Assembly: GCF_020523825.1 (NCBI RefSeq)
Contig: NZ_JAJALK010000001.1
Coordinates: 186,001-250,000 of the forward strand
Direction: 5' to 3'
DNA from: Methylobacterium brachiatum
GTDB taxonomy: Bacteria; Pseudomonadota; Alphaproteobacteria; Rhizobiales; Beijerinckiaceae
DNA: 64,000 bases
Below the pieces are notes generated by a model. The model was not told where the DNA came from. It saw only the letters and a list, made by a program, of their open reading frames with translations, and searched no databases. Of this stretch, positions 36,179 to 46,874 are shown piece by piece. Every line of letters begins with the position of its first letter. The stretch's first letter is position 1. Both the position numbers and the translations under genes were made by a program.

Positions 36179-36796
36179 TCAGGCGCGGCGCGCGACGGTC
36201 CAGATCGCCGCGCCGGCCATGATGGCGGCGGCGCTCCGGTTCAGCCGGGCGCGGAACACGGGTTTGCGCAAAGACTCCCGTGCCCGCGCCGCCAGGGCGG
36301 CGTAGGGCGTCACCACCCCCGCGAGCACCAGCGCCGTCAGTCCGACCAGGATACCGAAATCGCCCGCCGTGACCGTCCGCAGGTCGACGATCGTGGGCAA
36401 GATGGCGAGGTAGAAGACGATCGTCTTGGGGTTGGCCAGGGTGATGGTGATCCCCGCGATGAAGCTGGATAGGGTGCGGTCCGCGGGGCCGCCCTCGATC
36501 CGGTCCGTCTGTCCGGCCGCGCGCCAGAGGCGCACCGCCAGGTAGGCGAGATACAGGCCGGCGCAGAGCCGGACGACGACGAAGACCTCGCCCAACGTCT
36601 CCGCGATCAGGGCCAGTCCGAAGACGGCCGCGGACAGGAAGGTCAGATCGCCGAGGATCAGCCCCGCCGAGAAGGCCATGGCGGCCCGGAAGCCCGAACT
36701 GAGCGCCCGCGCCACCAGGGCGACGACACCCGGGCCGGGCACGGTGGCGGCGACGCAGAGGGCCAGCGCGTAGGTGAGAAAGCCGGCGAGCGTCAT
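36179..36796 (-). CDS. LysE/RhtB family amino-acid exporter
   Basis: A 205-residue inner-membrane exporter with about six spans. Family marks are PGPGVVALVARALSSG near 20-35 and ITLANPKTIVFYLAILP at about 115-131. Members export amino acids such as lysine, threonine or homoserine, or other small molecules. The substrate is not readable. It is convergent with ribB, with only 4 bp between stops. No regulator is adjacent. Confidence 0.88.
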   Translation of the reverse strand: MTLAGFLTYALALCVAATVPGPGVVALVARALSSGFRAAMAFSAGLILGDLTFLSAAVFGLALIAETLGEVFVVVRLCAGLYLAYLAVRLWRAAGQTDRIEGGPADRTLSSFIAGITITLANPKTIVFYLAILPTIVDLRTVTAGDFGILVGLTALVLAGVVTPYAALAARARESLRKPVFRARLNRSAAAIMAGAAIWTVARRA

Positions 36797-36956
36797 CGAC
36801 CACCCCCGGACTGGACCGAAGGCGCGACCGTCTCAGAGAGACGCATCCACGGGGGCGGGGCGCAGCGTTTCACCGGCGGCCTGAATCCGATGGATTCGCA
36901 ATCGGTCGATCATGCCGGGCGTCGCGGTGCCCGCAAGCCGAAACCGATCGCCTCGC

Positions 36957-37886
<930 letters not shown>

Positions 37887-38069
37887 GACGATCGCTCCCG
37901 GGTGCGGTCCTGTCGCGGACCTGCAACAGGAGCCGGCAATGTGCCACGGGCGGAACGCGCGGACTACGGCGGGGTGCCAGGCCTCGTTATAGTTGCTCAA
38001 ATCTTCCACGGGACGAGTCCCGAACGGGTCGCATGTCCGGGCGCGCGGAAGACGTCCGAGGACCGGCGC

Positions 38070-38648
38070 ATGCGCATCATCCCCGTCATCGCCTGCGCCG
38101 CATGGCTCGCAGGCTGTACGTTCAAGGCCGTCCCCGACCCGAAGGTCTCGGCCCGCGATGCCGCGTTCATGGCGCTGGTGCCCGAGGCCGAGTTCGATCC
38201 GCACTTCGCCCGATACCAGGTGAGCGATCCGACCGGGCAGCCCCCGGGCACCATCGTGGTCGAGACCAAGGAGCGCCAGCTCTACCTCGTGCTGCCGGAC
38301 GGCAAGGCGATCCGGTACGGCGTTTCCGTGGGCGATGAGGCCTTCGGCTGGACGGGCACAGCCACGATCGACCGAAAGGCCGAATGGCCCGCCTGGAACC
38401 CGCCGGCCGAGATGATCAAGCGCTGGCCCCACGTCCACGCCATGCAGGGCGGCCCGATGAATCCGCTCGGCGCCCGGGCCCTCTACCTGGCCGATCACGG
38501 CCGGGACACGCTCTACCGGATCCACGGCACCAACGAGCCGGAGAAGATCGGCCAGGCGGTCTCCTCCGGGTGCATCCGCATGCGCAACATCGACGTGGTG
38601 GACCTGTTCGAGCGCGTGCCCGTCGGGGCCACGGTCATCGTCCGGTAA
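38070..38648 (+). CDS. L,D-transpeptidase lipoprotein
   Basis: A 192-residue YkuD-family enzyme. The lipobox LAGC places the acylated Cys at 16. The catalytic core HGTNEPEKIGQAVSSGCIRM holds H152 and the nucleophile C168. It should form 3-3 crosslinks in peptidoglycan or attach proteins to it, from the periplasmic face of a membrane. The start is ATG 38070; the long upstream frame is antisense to the HDAC-like gene. It fits the cell-wall theme with nagZ, anmK and the SPOR protein. Confidence 0.92.
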   Translation: MRIIPVIACAAWLAGCTFKAVPDPKVSARDAAFMALVPEAEFDPHFARYQVSDPTGQPPGTIVVETKERQLYLVLPDGKAIRYGVSVGDEAFGWTGTATIDRKAEWPAWNPPAEMIKRWPHVHAMQGGPMNPLGARALYLADHGRDTLYRIHGTNEPEKIGQAVSSGCIRMRNIDVVDLFERVPVGATVIVR

Positions 38649-38698
38649 CGCAACTGATCAACGTCCCAATAAGCCTGCTTGCTCGGTCCGTGTTTACC

Positions 38699-38712
38699 TG
38701 AACTTCCGTTCA
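38699..38712. promoter_or_regulatory. palindrome TGAAC-TTCC-GTTCA
   Basis: A perfect inverted repeat with a 4-base spacer in the 162-bp gap before the gene at 38811. It resembles a GAAC-N4-GTTC operator (Gram-positive LexA style) but not the GTTC-N7-GTTC site used by most alphaproteobacterial LexA proteins. The regulator is unknown. It is 99 bp upstream of the next ATG. Confidence 0.35.
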
Positions 38713-38810
38713 GATCTTGCCGTTAACTTCCGGCAGGGGAGCCGTCCCGTAAGTTCAAATCACACCGGGACAAGCACCGACCGCAGCAAAGGTCGGAGGA
38801 GCAGGCAGTC

Positions 38811-39251
38811 ATGACCATGATCTCCGTTCAACAGTTCTGCAACCATGCCGTTTCGACTGGCGCGATCAGCGACGAGGACCTCCTGGTCCTCAAGCGCGAG
38901 GTGCTGCCGGAGGGGATCATGAGCCGCGACGAGGCGGACATGCTGATCGCCCTGGAGCGCGCGGTGATCGGCTCCGACGCTTTCGCCGACTTCCTGGTCG
39001 CTTCGGTGGTCGACTTCGCCGTGTGGGGCCTGCGCCCGACCGGCTATATCGACCGCGACGTCGCCGCCTGGCTCGCCAGCTCGCTCAGCGGCCGCGACGG
39101 CCCGACCCCGGTCGGCGCCCGGATCGCCATGGAGATCGTCCGCGAGGCGCAGGGCAGCGCCGAGGCCCTGATGGCCTTCGCCCTCGACGCCAACCGCTGG
39201 ACCCGCGAGGCGACCCAGGCTCCGCGCGTCACCTTCGCCCTGGCCGCCTGA
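38811..39251 (+). CDS. conserved-looking protein of unknown function (146 aa)
   Basis: A soluble, mostly helical product with an acidic N-terminal half. It contains ISDEDLLVLKREVLPEGIMSRDEADMLIALE, which looks like paired EF-hand-less helices of the TerB or tellurite-resistance style, but no metal-binding motif is evident. The C-terminal half (SSLSGRDGPTPVGARIAMEIVREAQ) is less charged. The start ATG has GGAGGAGCAGGCAGTC upstream, with the best site about 13 bases away. A palindromic operator candidate lies upstream. No family was recognised with confidence. Confidence 0.6.
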   Translation: MTMISVQQFCNHAVSTGAISDEDLLVLKREVLPEGIMSRDEADMLIALERAVIGSDAFADFLVASVVDFAVWGLRPTGYIDRDVAAWLASSLSGRDGPTPVGARIAMEIVREAQGSAEALMAFALDANRWTREATQAPRVTFALAA

Positions 39252-39351
39252 GACTACGACCAAGGCGCAGCTTCCGTCCGCGGCACATCTGATCTATCGG
39301 GACAGTCAAGCCGGTGTGCAATCCGGCGATCTCGAGAGCGATGCGCCAGCG

Positions 39352-41355
<2,004 letters not shown>

Positions 41356-41373
41356 TCGTAGCCGACGGCCGTC

Positions 41374-41604
41374 GTGAGTGCGGTCCACAACGAGCAAACG
41401 AAGCTTCTGGCCACCGCGCTGAACAACATCGCGGTGGCTTACGTCGTCATCGGTTTCGTGACGCCGATGACGGCGGCGAGCTTCGGGGCCGCCACCGCTC
41501 CGATCCTGCAACTCAACCGAGCGATCTTCACGGTGGTTTGGTTATGTACCGGCGCGGCACTACATTACGGTGCGAGGCGCTGCCTGCGGAGCCTGAAGCC
41601 ATGA
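41374..41604 (+). CDS. small two-span membrane protein (76 aa)
   Basis: The product has two predicted spans, about 12-30 (ALNNIAVAYVVIGFVTPMTA) and about 45-65 (IFTVVWLCTGAALHYGARR), and short polar ends. It starts with GTG 41374, 18 bp after the pccA stop, so it may be co-transcribed with it. Its stop overlaps the next start by 4 bp (ATGA). No family was recognised. It is one of a pair of coupled membrane microproteins. Confidence 0.55.
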   Translation: MSAVHNEQTKLLATALNNIAVAYVVIGFVTPMTAASFGAATAPILQLNRAIFTVVWLCTGAALHYGARRCLRSLKP

Positions 41605-41723
41605 ACTACGATTGGCTTTTCATCACCTTCGGTATCCCGGCGATCACGCTTGCCATGGCGTATGCGGCCGTGCGCGCGAATGAACGTTCGGCGCGCCGCC
41701 TCGATCATCCGCCCGGCGAGTAG
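41601..41723 (+). CDS. membrane microprotein (40 aa), coupled to the preceding gene
   Basis: Its ATG overlaps the stop of the preceding small gene (ATGA), a typical translational coupling. The 40-residue product begins MNYDWLFITFGIPAITLAMA, forming a single span at about 5-24 with a charged tail. Its size is below usual annotation cut-offs. It may form a small membrane complex with the 76-residue partner. Nothing more can be said of function. Confidence 0.5.
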   Translation: MNYDWLFITFGIPAITLAMAYAAVRANERSARRLDHPPGE

Positions 41724-41763
41724 TGATCCGTCTGGCCGGATCCCGGACGCGTCTACAGAGAGC

Positions 41764-42195
41764 ATGCCCCTCTACTTCGCCTACGGCGCGAACATGGATG
41801 CCGCCGCGATGGCCCTGCGTTGCCCGGTCTCGCGGCTGATCGGCGGCGGGCGGCTGCCGGCGCACCGTTTCATCATCATGCGCGAGGGCTATGCCTCGGT
41901 GCTGCGCGATCCTGGCCGGGCTGTTCACGGTGTCCTGTGGGAGCTGGCGCGCGACGATATTCCGGCCCTCGATCGCTACGAGGGCGTGGCCGGCGGCCTC
42001 TACACCAAGGCGACATTGCCGGTGACGACGGCCGGCGGGGTCAAGCGTGCGCTGATCTATCTCGGCCGGTCCACCGCGCCCGGCCGGCCGCGTCCGGGCT
42101 ACCTCGAATCCGTGGTCGCGGCGGCGCATGCCGCGCAGCTGCCGCCCGCCTATATTCGCGAACTCAGGACCTGGATGCGCGGCCCGCCCGCCTGA
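41764..42195 (+). CDS. gamma-glutamylcyclotransferase-like protein
   Basis: A 143-residue protein of the GGCT/AIG2-like fold. The substrate-loop signature YFAYGANMD (4-12) corresponds to the YGSN motif, and the acid residue is in LDRYEGVAGGLYTK near 78-90. Family members cyclise gamma-glutamyl amines, but many bacterial ones have unknown substrates. ATG 41764 gives a compact domain. It is followed by 144 bp with a promoter candidate for the FNT transporter. Confidence 0.85.
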   Translation: MPLYFAYGANMDAAAMALRCPVSRLIGGGRLPAHRFIIMREGYASVLRDPGRAVHGVLWELARDDIPALDRYEGVAGGLYTKATLPVTTAGGVKRALIYLGRSTAPGRPRPGYLESVVAAAHAAQLPPAYIRELRTWMRGPPA

Positions 42196-42206
42196 CCATC
42201 CGGCAA

Positions 42207-42224
42207 TTGGTACGCAACCTGCTT
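42207..42224 (+). promoter_or_regulatory. sigma-54-type promoter candidate
   Basis: TTGGTACG-CAAC-CTGCTT keeps the GG (42209-42210) and GC (42221-42222) with exactly 10 bases between, as in the -24/-12 consensus TTGGCACG-N4-TTGCT, with two mismatches. Transcription would start near 42234, about 105 bp before the formate/nitrite transporter ATG. NtrC-type activation is inferred, not seen. Confidence 0.4.
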
Positions 42225-42339
42225 GCTCGCGATCGACCGGGGCGGCGACACCATCATGCGCCTCGGCCAGCTGTGATGTTTGCGCAGCGTGCCATTCGGT
42301 CAACGGCGATCGGCGGCCGCGTGCGAGGGAGAGGTTCGC

Positions 42340-43188
42340 ATGTCCTATCTGGCGCCCGCCGATTTCGTGAAGAAGGCCGTCGATGCCGGCGAGTCGAAGG
42401 TCTTCATGGCCACCAAAGACACGTTCATCCGGGCCTACATGGCCGGCGCGATCCTGGCGCTCGCCGCGGCTTTCGCGGTGACCATTAACCAGACCACCGG
42501 CCAACCCCTCGTCGGGGCGCTGCTGTTCCCGGTCGGCTTCTCGATGCTGTACCTGCTGGGCTACGACCTCTTCACCGGCGTCTGCGTGCTCACGCCCCTC
42601 GCCCTGATCGACAAGCGCCCCGGCGTCACCGTGGCCGGCATCGCCCGCAACTGGACGCTCGTGTTCTTTGGGAACTTCGCCGGTGCCCTCACCACCGCCC
42701 TGATGATGGCGATCGTGTTCACCTTCGGCTTCGCCACCGAGCCGAACGCCGTCGGCAAGGCGATCGCCGGTATCGGCGAGGCGCGCACCCTCGGCTACGA
42801 GAAGTACGGCGCGGCCGGCATGCTGACCCTCTTCGTGCGCGCCATGATGTGCAACTGGATGGTCTCCACCGGCGTCATCGGCGCGATGCTGTCCACCTCG
42901 GTCCCCGGCAAGGTGATCGCGATGTGGATGCCGATCACGGTGTTCTTCTTCATGACCTTCGAGCATTCGGTCGTGAACATGTTCCTGTTCCCGTCGGCGA
43001 TCCTCATGGGCGGCCACCTGACCGTCATGGATTACCTGCTGTGGAACGAGATCCCGACGCTGCTCGGCAACATCGTCGGCGGTCTCGCCTTCACCGGGCT
43101 GATGCTCTACTCGACCCATGTCCGCACGGGTGAGACGCGCTCGGCCCCAATCGGTGCCGGCGTCCGTCGTCCGATGGCGGCCGAGTGA
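42340..43188 (+). CDS. formate/nitrite transporter (FNT family)
   Basis: A 282-residue pentameric-channel subunit of the FocA/NirC/HSC family with about six spans. The His-containing block FEHSVVNMFLF near 208-218 matches the FocA pore histidine region, and the MYLLGYDLFTGVCV-like TM segment is normal. The ATG follows GAGGGAGAGG. Formate exchange would suit a methylotroph and the formate-releasing oxalate genes. Nitrite transport would suit a nitrogen-controlled promoter. Sequence does not decide. A 9-bp-stem terminator follows immediately. Confidence 0.9.
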   Translation: MSYLAPADFVKKAVDAGESKVFMATKDTFIRAYMAGAILALAAAFAVTINQTTGQPLVGALLFPVGFSMLYLLGYDLFTGVCVLTPLALIDKRPGVTVAGIARNWTLVFFGNFAGALTTALMMAIVFTFGFATEPNAVGKAIAGIGEARTLGYEKYGAAGMLTLFVRAMMCNWMVSTGVIGAMLSTSVPGKVIAMWMPITVFFFMTFEHSVVNMFLFPSAILMGGHLTVMDYLLWNEIPTLLGNIVGGLAFTGLMLYSTHVRTGETRSAPIGAGVRRPMAAE

Positions 43189-43196
43189 GGTTGAGC

Positions 43197-43221
43197 GGCC
43201 CGTGCTTCCGCACGGGCCTTT
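43197..43221 (+). terminator. terminator after the FNT gene
   Basis: Perfect 9-bp stem (43197-43205 with 43210-43218) around a TTCC loop, followed by TTT. It starts 8 bp after the stop codon. It is a standard intrinsic terminator apart from the short T-run. Confidence 0.7.
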
Positions 43222-43239
43222 GGGGACGGTGCCGATCCG

Positions 43240-43524
43240 ATGAGCGCGACGCGTACCGTCTCCGTGATCGTCAAGGGGCGGGTCCAGGGCGTTTCCTACC
43301 GGGCCTGGACCCAGGCCGAAGCCCGCGCCCGGGGCCTGTCCGGCTACGTGCGCAACCGGGACGACGGCTCTGTCGAGGCGCTGTTCAGCGGTCCGCCCGA
43401 GGCCGTCGACCACATGGTGGCCCTGTGCCGGTCCGGGCCGCCGGCGGCCCGGGTCACCGACGTCACTCTGCGCGAGGGCGGCGAGGCTCCGGAGACGGGC
43501 CGGTTCGAGATCCTGCGCGGCTGA
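43240..43524 (+). CDS. acyP: acylphosphatase
   Basis: A 94-residue acylphosphatase that hydrolyses carboxyl-phosphate bonds. The family signature VKGRVQGVSYRAWTQ (11-25) with the catalytic Arg and the GYVRNRDDGSVEALFSG block (35-51) with the catalytic Asn are intact. The metabolic role is usually unclear. It stands alone between the FNT transporter and a DUF599 protein. Confidence 0.92.
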   Translation: MSATRTVSVIVKGRVQGVSYRAWTQAEARARGLSGYVRNRDDGSVEALFSGPPEAVDHMVALCRSGPPAARVTDVTLREGGEAPETGRFEILRG

Positions 43525-43618
43525 GGCCGTCGCGAGAGGCAGGACGGGTTCTGCGGGGCGAACGGGACTGGTATGGCCTCGGGCCGCTACCGGTTCCGAT
43601 CCCCGGCACTCCGAGACC

Positions 43619-44380
43619 ATGACAGACCTGACCGCAGGCAGTGCCGCCTTCTCGCCCCTCGATCTCGGGGCGCTGGCCTATTTCATCGTCGCCTGGGTCG
43701 CGTACGGCCTGTCGGTCGGCCGCCTGCGCGGGCGCATGATCTCGCTCAGCCAGATCATGAACGTGCACCGGTCGAACTGGGCCCGGCAGATCATCGGGCG
43801 CGAGAACCGGGTCGTCGACACGCAGATCAACGCCTCCCTCCAGAACGGCACCGCCTTCTTCGCCTCGACCTCGCTGATCGCACTGGGCTCGGTGCTGACC
43901 CTGTCGCGCTCCGGCGACGACGTGCTCAACCTGTTCGCGACCCTTCCGTTCGGGACGGTGGCGAACCGCACGACCTGGGAGCTGAAGGTCGCTGGCCTCG
44001 CGGTGGTGTTCGTCTACGCCTTCTTCAAATTCGCCTGGGCCTACCGGCTGTTCAATTATGCGGCGATCCTGCTGGGCGCCGTGCCGCCGAAGGGCTCGGG
44101 CGTGAGCGACACCGAGGTGATGCGGGCGGTCCGCCGGCTCGCGGCGATGAATGTCAGCGCCGGCCGGCACTTCGCCCGCGGCCAGCGCGCCTTCTTCTTC
44201 GCGCTGGCCTATCTGGGCTGGTTCGTGAGTCCGTATGTGCTGATCGCCTCGACAAGTGCGGTGGTCGTCATCATGTGGCGTCGACAGTTCGCCTCGGAGA
44301 TCCGCAAGGCGCTGCTGGAGGCCGGTGAGGGGCCGCACGAGGGACCGCTCCTGGCCCCCGCCGAGGAGGCACGGACATGA
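43619..44380 (+). CDS. DUF599 membrane protein
   Basis: A 253-residue membrane protein of the DUF599 family type with about four spans (near 17-35, 80-105, 120-145 and 190-222). The N-terminal loop reads RGRMISLSQIMNVHRSNWARQI, which is characteristic of the group. Function is unknown in the family. Its stop overlaps the next start by 4 bp (ATGA), so it is coupled to a DUF3253 protein. Confidence 0.8.
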   Translation: MTDLTAGSAAFSPLDLGALAYFIVAWVAYGLSVGRLRGRMISLSQIMNVHRSNWARQIIGRENRVVDTQINASLQNGTAFFASTSLIALGSVLTLSRSGDDVLNLFATLPFGTVANRTTWELKVAGLAVVFVYAFFKFAWAYRLFNYAAILLGAVPPKGSGVSDTEVMRAVRRLAAMNVSAGRHFARGQRAFFFALAYLGWFVSPYVLIASTSAVVVIMWRRQFASEIRKALLEAGEGPHEGPLLAPAEEART

Positions 44381-44685
44381 ATACGACCAAGGCGGACGAG
44401 GCGGCGATCGAGGAGACTCTCCTCGGGCTGGTGGCCGAGCGCGGCGCCGGCAAGACCATCTGCCCGTCGGAGGTCGCCCGCGCCTTGGGCGGCCCGCACC
44501 CGGACGGATGGGGACCGCTGATGCAGCCGGTGCGGCGGGTCGCGGTGCGGCTCGCCCATGCCGGCCGGGTCGCGATCCTGCGCAAGGGCAAGCCGGTCGA
44601 TCCGGACGATTTCCGCGGAATCTACCGGCTGACGCTGCCGGGCGAAGCGACCGGTTCTGGCCCGGGCAGCCAATCCGGCGTGTAG
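44377..44685 (+). CDS. DUF3253 winged-helix-like protein
   Basis: A 102-residue soluble protein of the DUF3253 type. A helix-rich block (EETLLGLVAERGAGKTICPSEVARALGG) leads to a DGWGPLMQPVRRVAVRLAHAGRVAILRKGKPVDP segment, giving a small winged-helix fold by family resemblance. A nucleic-acid role is possible. It is translationally coupled to the DUF599 gene. Its last 64 bp overlap the end of the convergent YdcF-like gene (44622), so one C-terminus or the other is encoded antisense. Confidence 0.8.
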   Translation: MNTTKADEAAIEETLLGLVAERGAGKTICPSEVARALGGPHPDGWGPLMQPVRRVAVRLAHAGRVAILRKGKPVDPDDFRGIYRLTLPGEATGSGPGSQSGV

Positions 44686-45449
44686 CCGGCGAGCCGGTAG
44701 ACCACGAGGCCGATCCACTCCTTCACCGCGAGATCGAGCTGGAGGAGCCCGTCCGAGGCGAATCCGTGGAACCGGGCGGCATCGCCCCAGCCGCGGGTTC
44801 GGTAATCGACCGGGAAGGCGTCGACCGTGAAGCCGGCCTCCCGGAAGCAGCCGATCGCGCGGGGCATGTGCCAGGCCGAGGTGATCAGCAGCCAGCGCTC
44901 GCCCGGCTTCGGCTGGGCCAGAGCGGCGGTAAACGCGGCATTCTCCTGGGTGTTGCGTGACCGGTTCTCGAGGATCAGCCGGGTGCGGGGCAGGCCGAGG
45001 ACGTCGGCATGGCGGCTGATGATATCGGCCTCCGCAATGCCGCCGCCGACGAAGCCGCTTCCGCCGGAGAAGACGAGCCGGGCCTGCGGAAACCGGCGCG
45101 CCAGGTGGGCGAGGTAGACCGGCCGCTCGCCGGCATCGTTGCCGAGCACCTGATCGCGCGCCTCGGACAGCCCGGCCTCGATGCCGCCGCCGAGCACGAT
45201 GATGCCCGCGGGAGCCGGCCCATCCTCCGGGTAGGGCGGAAACCGCTCCTCCAGCGGCAGGAGGGCGATCTCCGATACGGGGGTCAAACCGCCGACGGCC
45301 AGTCCCAGCAGCCCGAGCGCGGCGAGCGCGAGGCCGGTTCGGCGCAGGCGCGTCGCAGCCAGGATGACGAACCCGGCAAGTGCCGAAAAGATGAACAGGT
45401 TCGACGGGGTGATCAGAAAATAGACCACCTTCGAGAGCGGGAAGAACAC
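44622..45449 (-). CDS. YdcF/SanA/ElyC-like DUF218 membrane protein
   Basis: A 275-residue protein: two N-terminal spans (about 14-33 and 37-58), then a soluble DUF218 domain. The domain marks are IIVLGGGIEAGL, LVFSGGSGFVGGG, LENRSRNTQENA and ITSAWHMPRAIGCFREAGF. Family members ElyC and SanA affect envelope integrity and peptidoglycan lipid carriers. The ligand may be a nucleotide or S-adenosylmethionine. Its 3' end overlaps the DUF3253 gene by 64 bp. It is preceded by the RraA-like gene on the same strand, 9 bp away. Confidence 0.86.
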   Translation of the reverse strand: MFFPLSKVVYFLITPSNLFIFSALAGFVILAATRLRRTGLALAALGLLGLAVGGLTPVSEIALLPLEERFPPYPEDGPAPAGIIVLGGGIEAGLSEARDQVLGNDAGERPVYLAHLARRFPQARLVFSGGSGFVGGGIAEADIISRHADVLGLPRTRLILENRSRNTQENAAFTAALAQPKPGERWLLITSAWHMPRAIGCFREAGFTVDAFPVDYRTRGWGDAARFHGFASDGLLQLDLAVKEWIGLVVYRLAGYTPDWLPGPEPVASPGSVSR

Positions 45450-45458
45450 CGGGCCGCC

Positions 45459-46106
45459 TCAGGCCGGCTTTGTCTCGGCCTCGAACCGGGCCAGGGCGGC
45501 GGCGTCCGGCGGCAGCAGGCTGGCGAGGCTCTCGCCCCTCTCGACCTCGCGCTGAATCCAGAGATCCAGGCGCTGCTGCTCGACGGCTTCGAGGGCGATG
45601 CGCTCGGCGAGCTCGGCCGGCAGCGCGACGATCCCGCCGGATCCGCAGACGACGATGTCGCCGGGATGGATCGCGGCGCCCCCGCAGGAGACCCGTTCCT
45701 GGGTGCCGACCAGGGCCAGCGTCTCGCTCCCGGCCTCCGGCGCCGACCAGACCGGCAGACCGACCGCCTCCGGAAGGGCGCCGTCGGTGACGAGGCCGGC
45801 GACACTGCGCTGCGCGAGCCGCGCCGCCACGATTGAACCGAAGGGGAGGGCAAGGCCGGAACGGGCGGCGTCGATCACCAGGATGGCACCTTCCGGGACC
45901 GCATCGATGGCGGCAGCGAGGTCACCGGCCGCGTCGTTGCGGGCCGGGACCATCCGCATCGTGTAGGCCGGGCCGATGGCGCTCTCGCCGGGGCCAGTCA
46001 GACCGCGCGGGCTGAACGCCTTCACACCCGCGCGTGACAAGGCCCGGGCCAGGCTGGCCGGAGTCACGGCGGAGAGCGCGTCGCGCAGGGTCGGATCGAT
46101 CGCCAT
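45459..46106 (-). CDS. RraA-like protein lacking aldolase signature residues
   Basis: A 215-residue protein of the RraA/HMG-aldolase fold. The recognisable segments are PFGSIVAARLAQRSVAGLVTDGALPEA (about 88-114) and PGDIVVCGSGGIVALP (about 148-163). In active aldolases of this family the motif G-X20-R-D follows the DGA strand, and DxDGV follows the PGD strand. Here those positions read LPEA and GSGG, so the metal and catalytic residues are missing. It may be a pseudo-enzyme or have another role, such as RNase binding as in RraA. The start is ATG 46106. It is co-oriented with the YdcF-like gene. Confidence 0.75.
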   Translation of the reverse strand: MAIDPTLRDALSAVTPASLARALSRAGVKAFSPRGLTGPGESAIGPAYTMRMVPARNDAAGDLAAAIDAVPEGAILVIDAARSGLALPFGSIVAARLAQRSVAGLVTDGALPEAVGLPVWSAPEAGSETLALVGTQERVSCGGAAIHPGDIVVCGSGGIVALPAELAERIALEAVEQQRLDLWIQREVERGESLASLLPPDAAALARFEAETKPA

Positions 46107-46244
46107 CAGAGGCTCCGGGAAAGGCGGGCGCCGGACGGATCGGCGAGTTGGCTCAAGGTGGATCGCCCGGGCCCGCCGACAAGGCCGCGCTTGCCGCCTC
46201 GCCCCGAAAGATGCTCGCCAGCGTCCGGGGATAAGTTCGCGAAC

Positions 46245-46856
46245 TCAGGAGATCGGCTCGCCCAAAGCCCGCGCCGCCCCGGGCCGGGCCGCGAGCCGGT
46301 CGTACCAGCGACGCAGGGCCGGCCGCTCGATGCGCTCGGCCGGCAGGTTCAGCCAGCGATGCGCCGCGCAGCCGAGGGCGATGTCGGCGATGCTGAAACC
46401 ACCGCCGATTGCGTAGTCCCGACCCGTCAGATGCGCGTCCAGGATGGCGGCAAACGCCTCCGTGCGCTTCACCGAAGCGTCGATCACGGCGCGGTCCGGA
46501 TTGGCCGACCGGTAGAGCTGCCAGAACGCGTCCCGCATCGCGGGCGTGAAGGAGGTGGCCTGCCAATCGAGCCATTGCTCGATATGGGCGCGCGCCCGCG
46601 GATCGGCAGGCGAAGTGAGCGACGGAGCCATCGCCGCGACGTAGCGGAGGATGGCGTTCGATTCCCAGAGGACGAACCCGTCCTCCTCCAGGGTCGGGAC
46701 CAGCCCGTTCGGGTTCATGGCGCGATAGGCGGGATCGTGGACGACGCCGTGCGCACCGCCGGCATCGATCCGCTCATAGGCGAGGCCGGCCTCGTCCAGC
46801 GCCCAGACTGCCTTCTGCACGTTGACCGAGGTGAGCCGGCCCCAGAGTTTACGCAT
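46245..46856 (-). CDS. glutathione S-transferase family protein
   Basis: A 203-residue cytosolic GST. It has an N-terminal thioredoxin-like domain (about 1-78) with the cis-Pro segment NGLVPTLEEDGFVLWESNAILRYVA and a C-terminal helical domain (about 85-200) with the family GGGFSIADIALG N-capping motif. The catalytic residue is probably Ser9 in GRLTSVNVQ. Start chosen at ATG 46856; a GTG two codons upstream is possible. Substrate unknown. It is on the same strand as, and downstream of, the EpmB gene, with 18 bp between. Confidence 0.9.
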   Translation of the reverse strand: MRKLWGRLTSVNVQKAVWALDEAGLAYERIDAGGAHGVVHDPAYRAMNPNGLVPTLEEDGFVLWESNAILRYVAAMAPSLTSPADPRARAHIEQWLDWQATSFTPAMRDAFWQLYRSANPDRAVIDASVKRTEAFAAILDAHLTGRDYAIGGGFSIADIALGCAAHRWLNLPAERIERPALRRWYDRLAARPGAARALGEPIS

Positions 46857-46874
46857 CGTCACGAACCGTCTCCG

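Noticed and set aside
38740-38770. possible tRNA T-arm (GTTCAAATC) before the gene at 38811
   Set aside because: No acceptor or anticodon arms could be built around it, so no tRNA.
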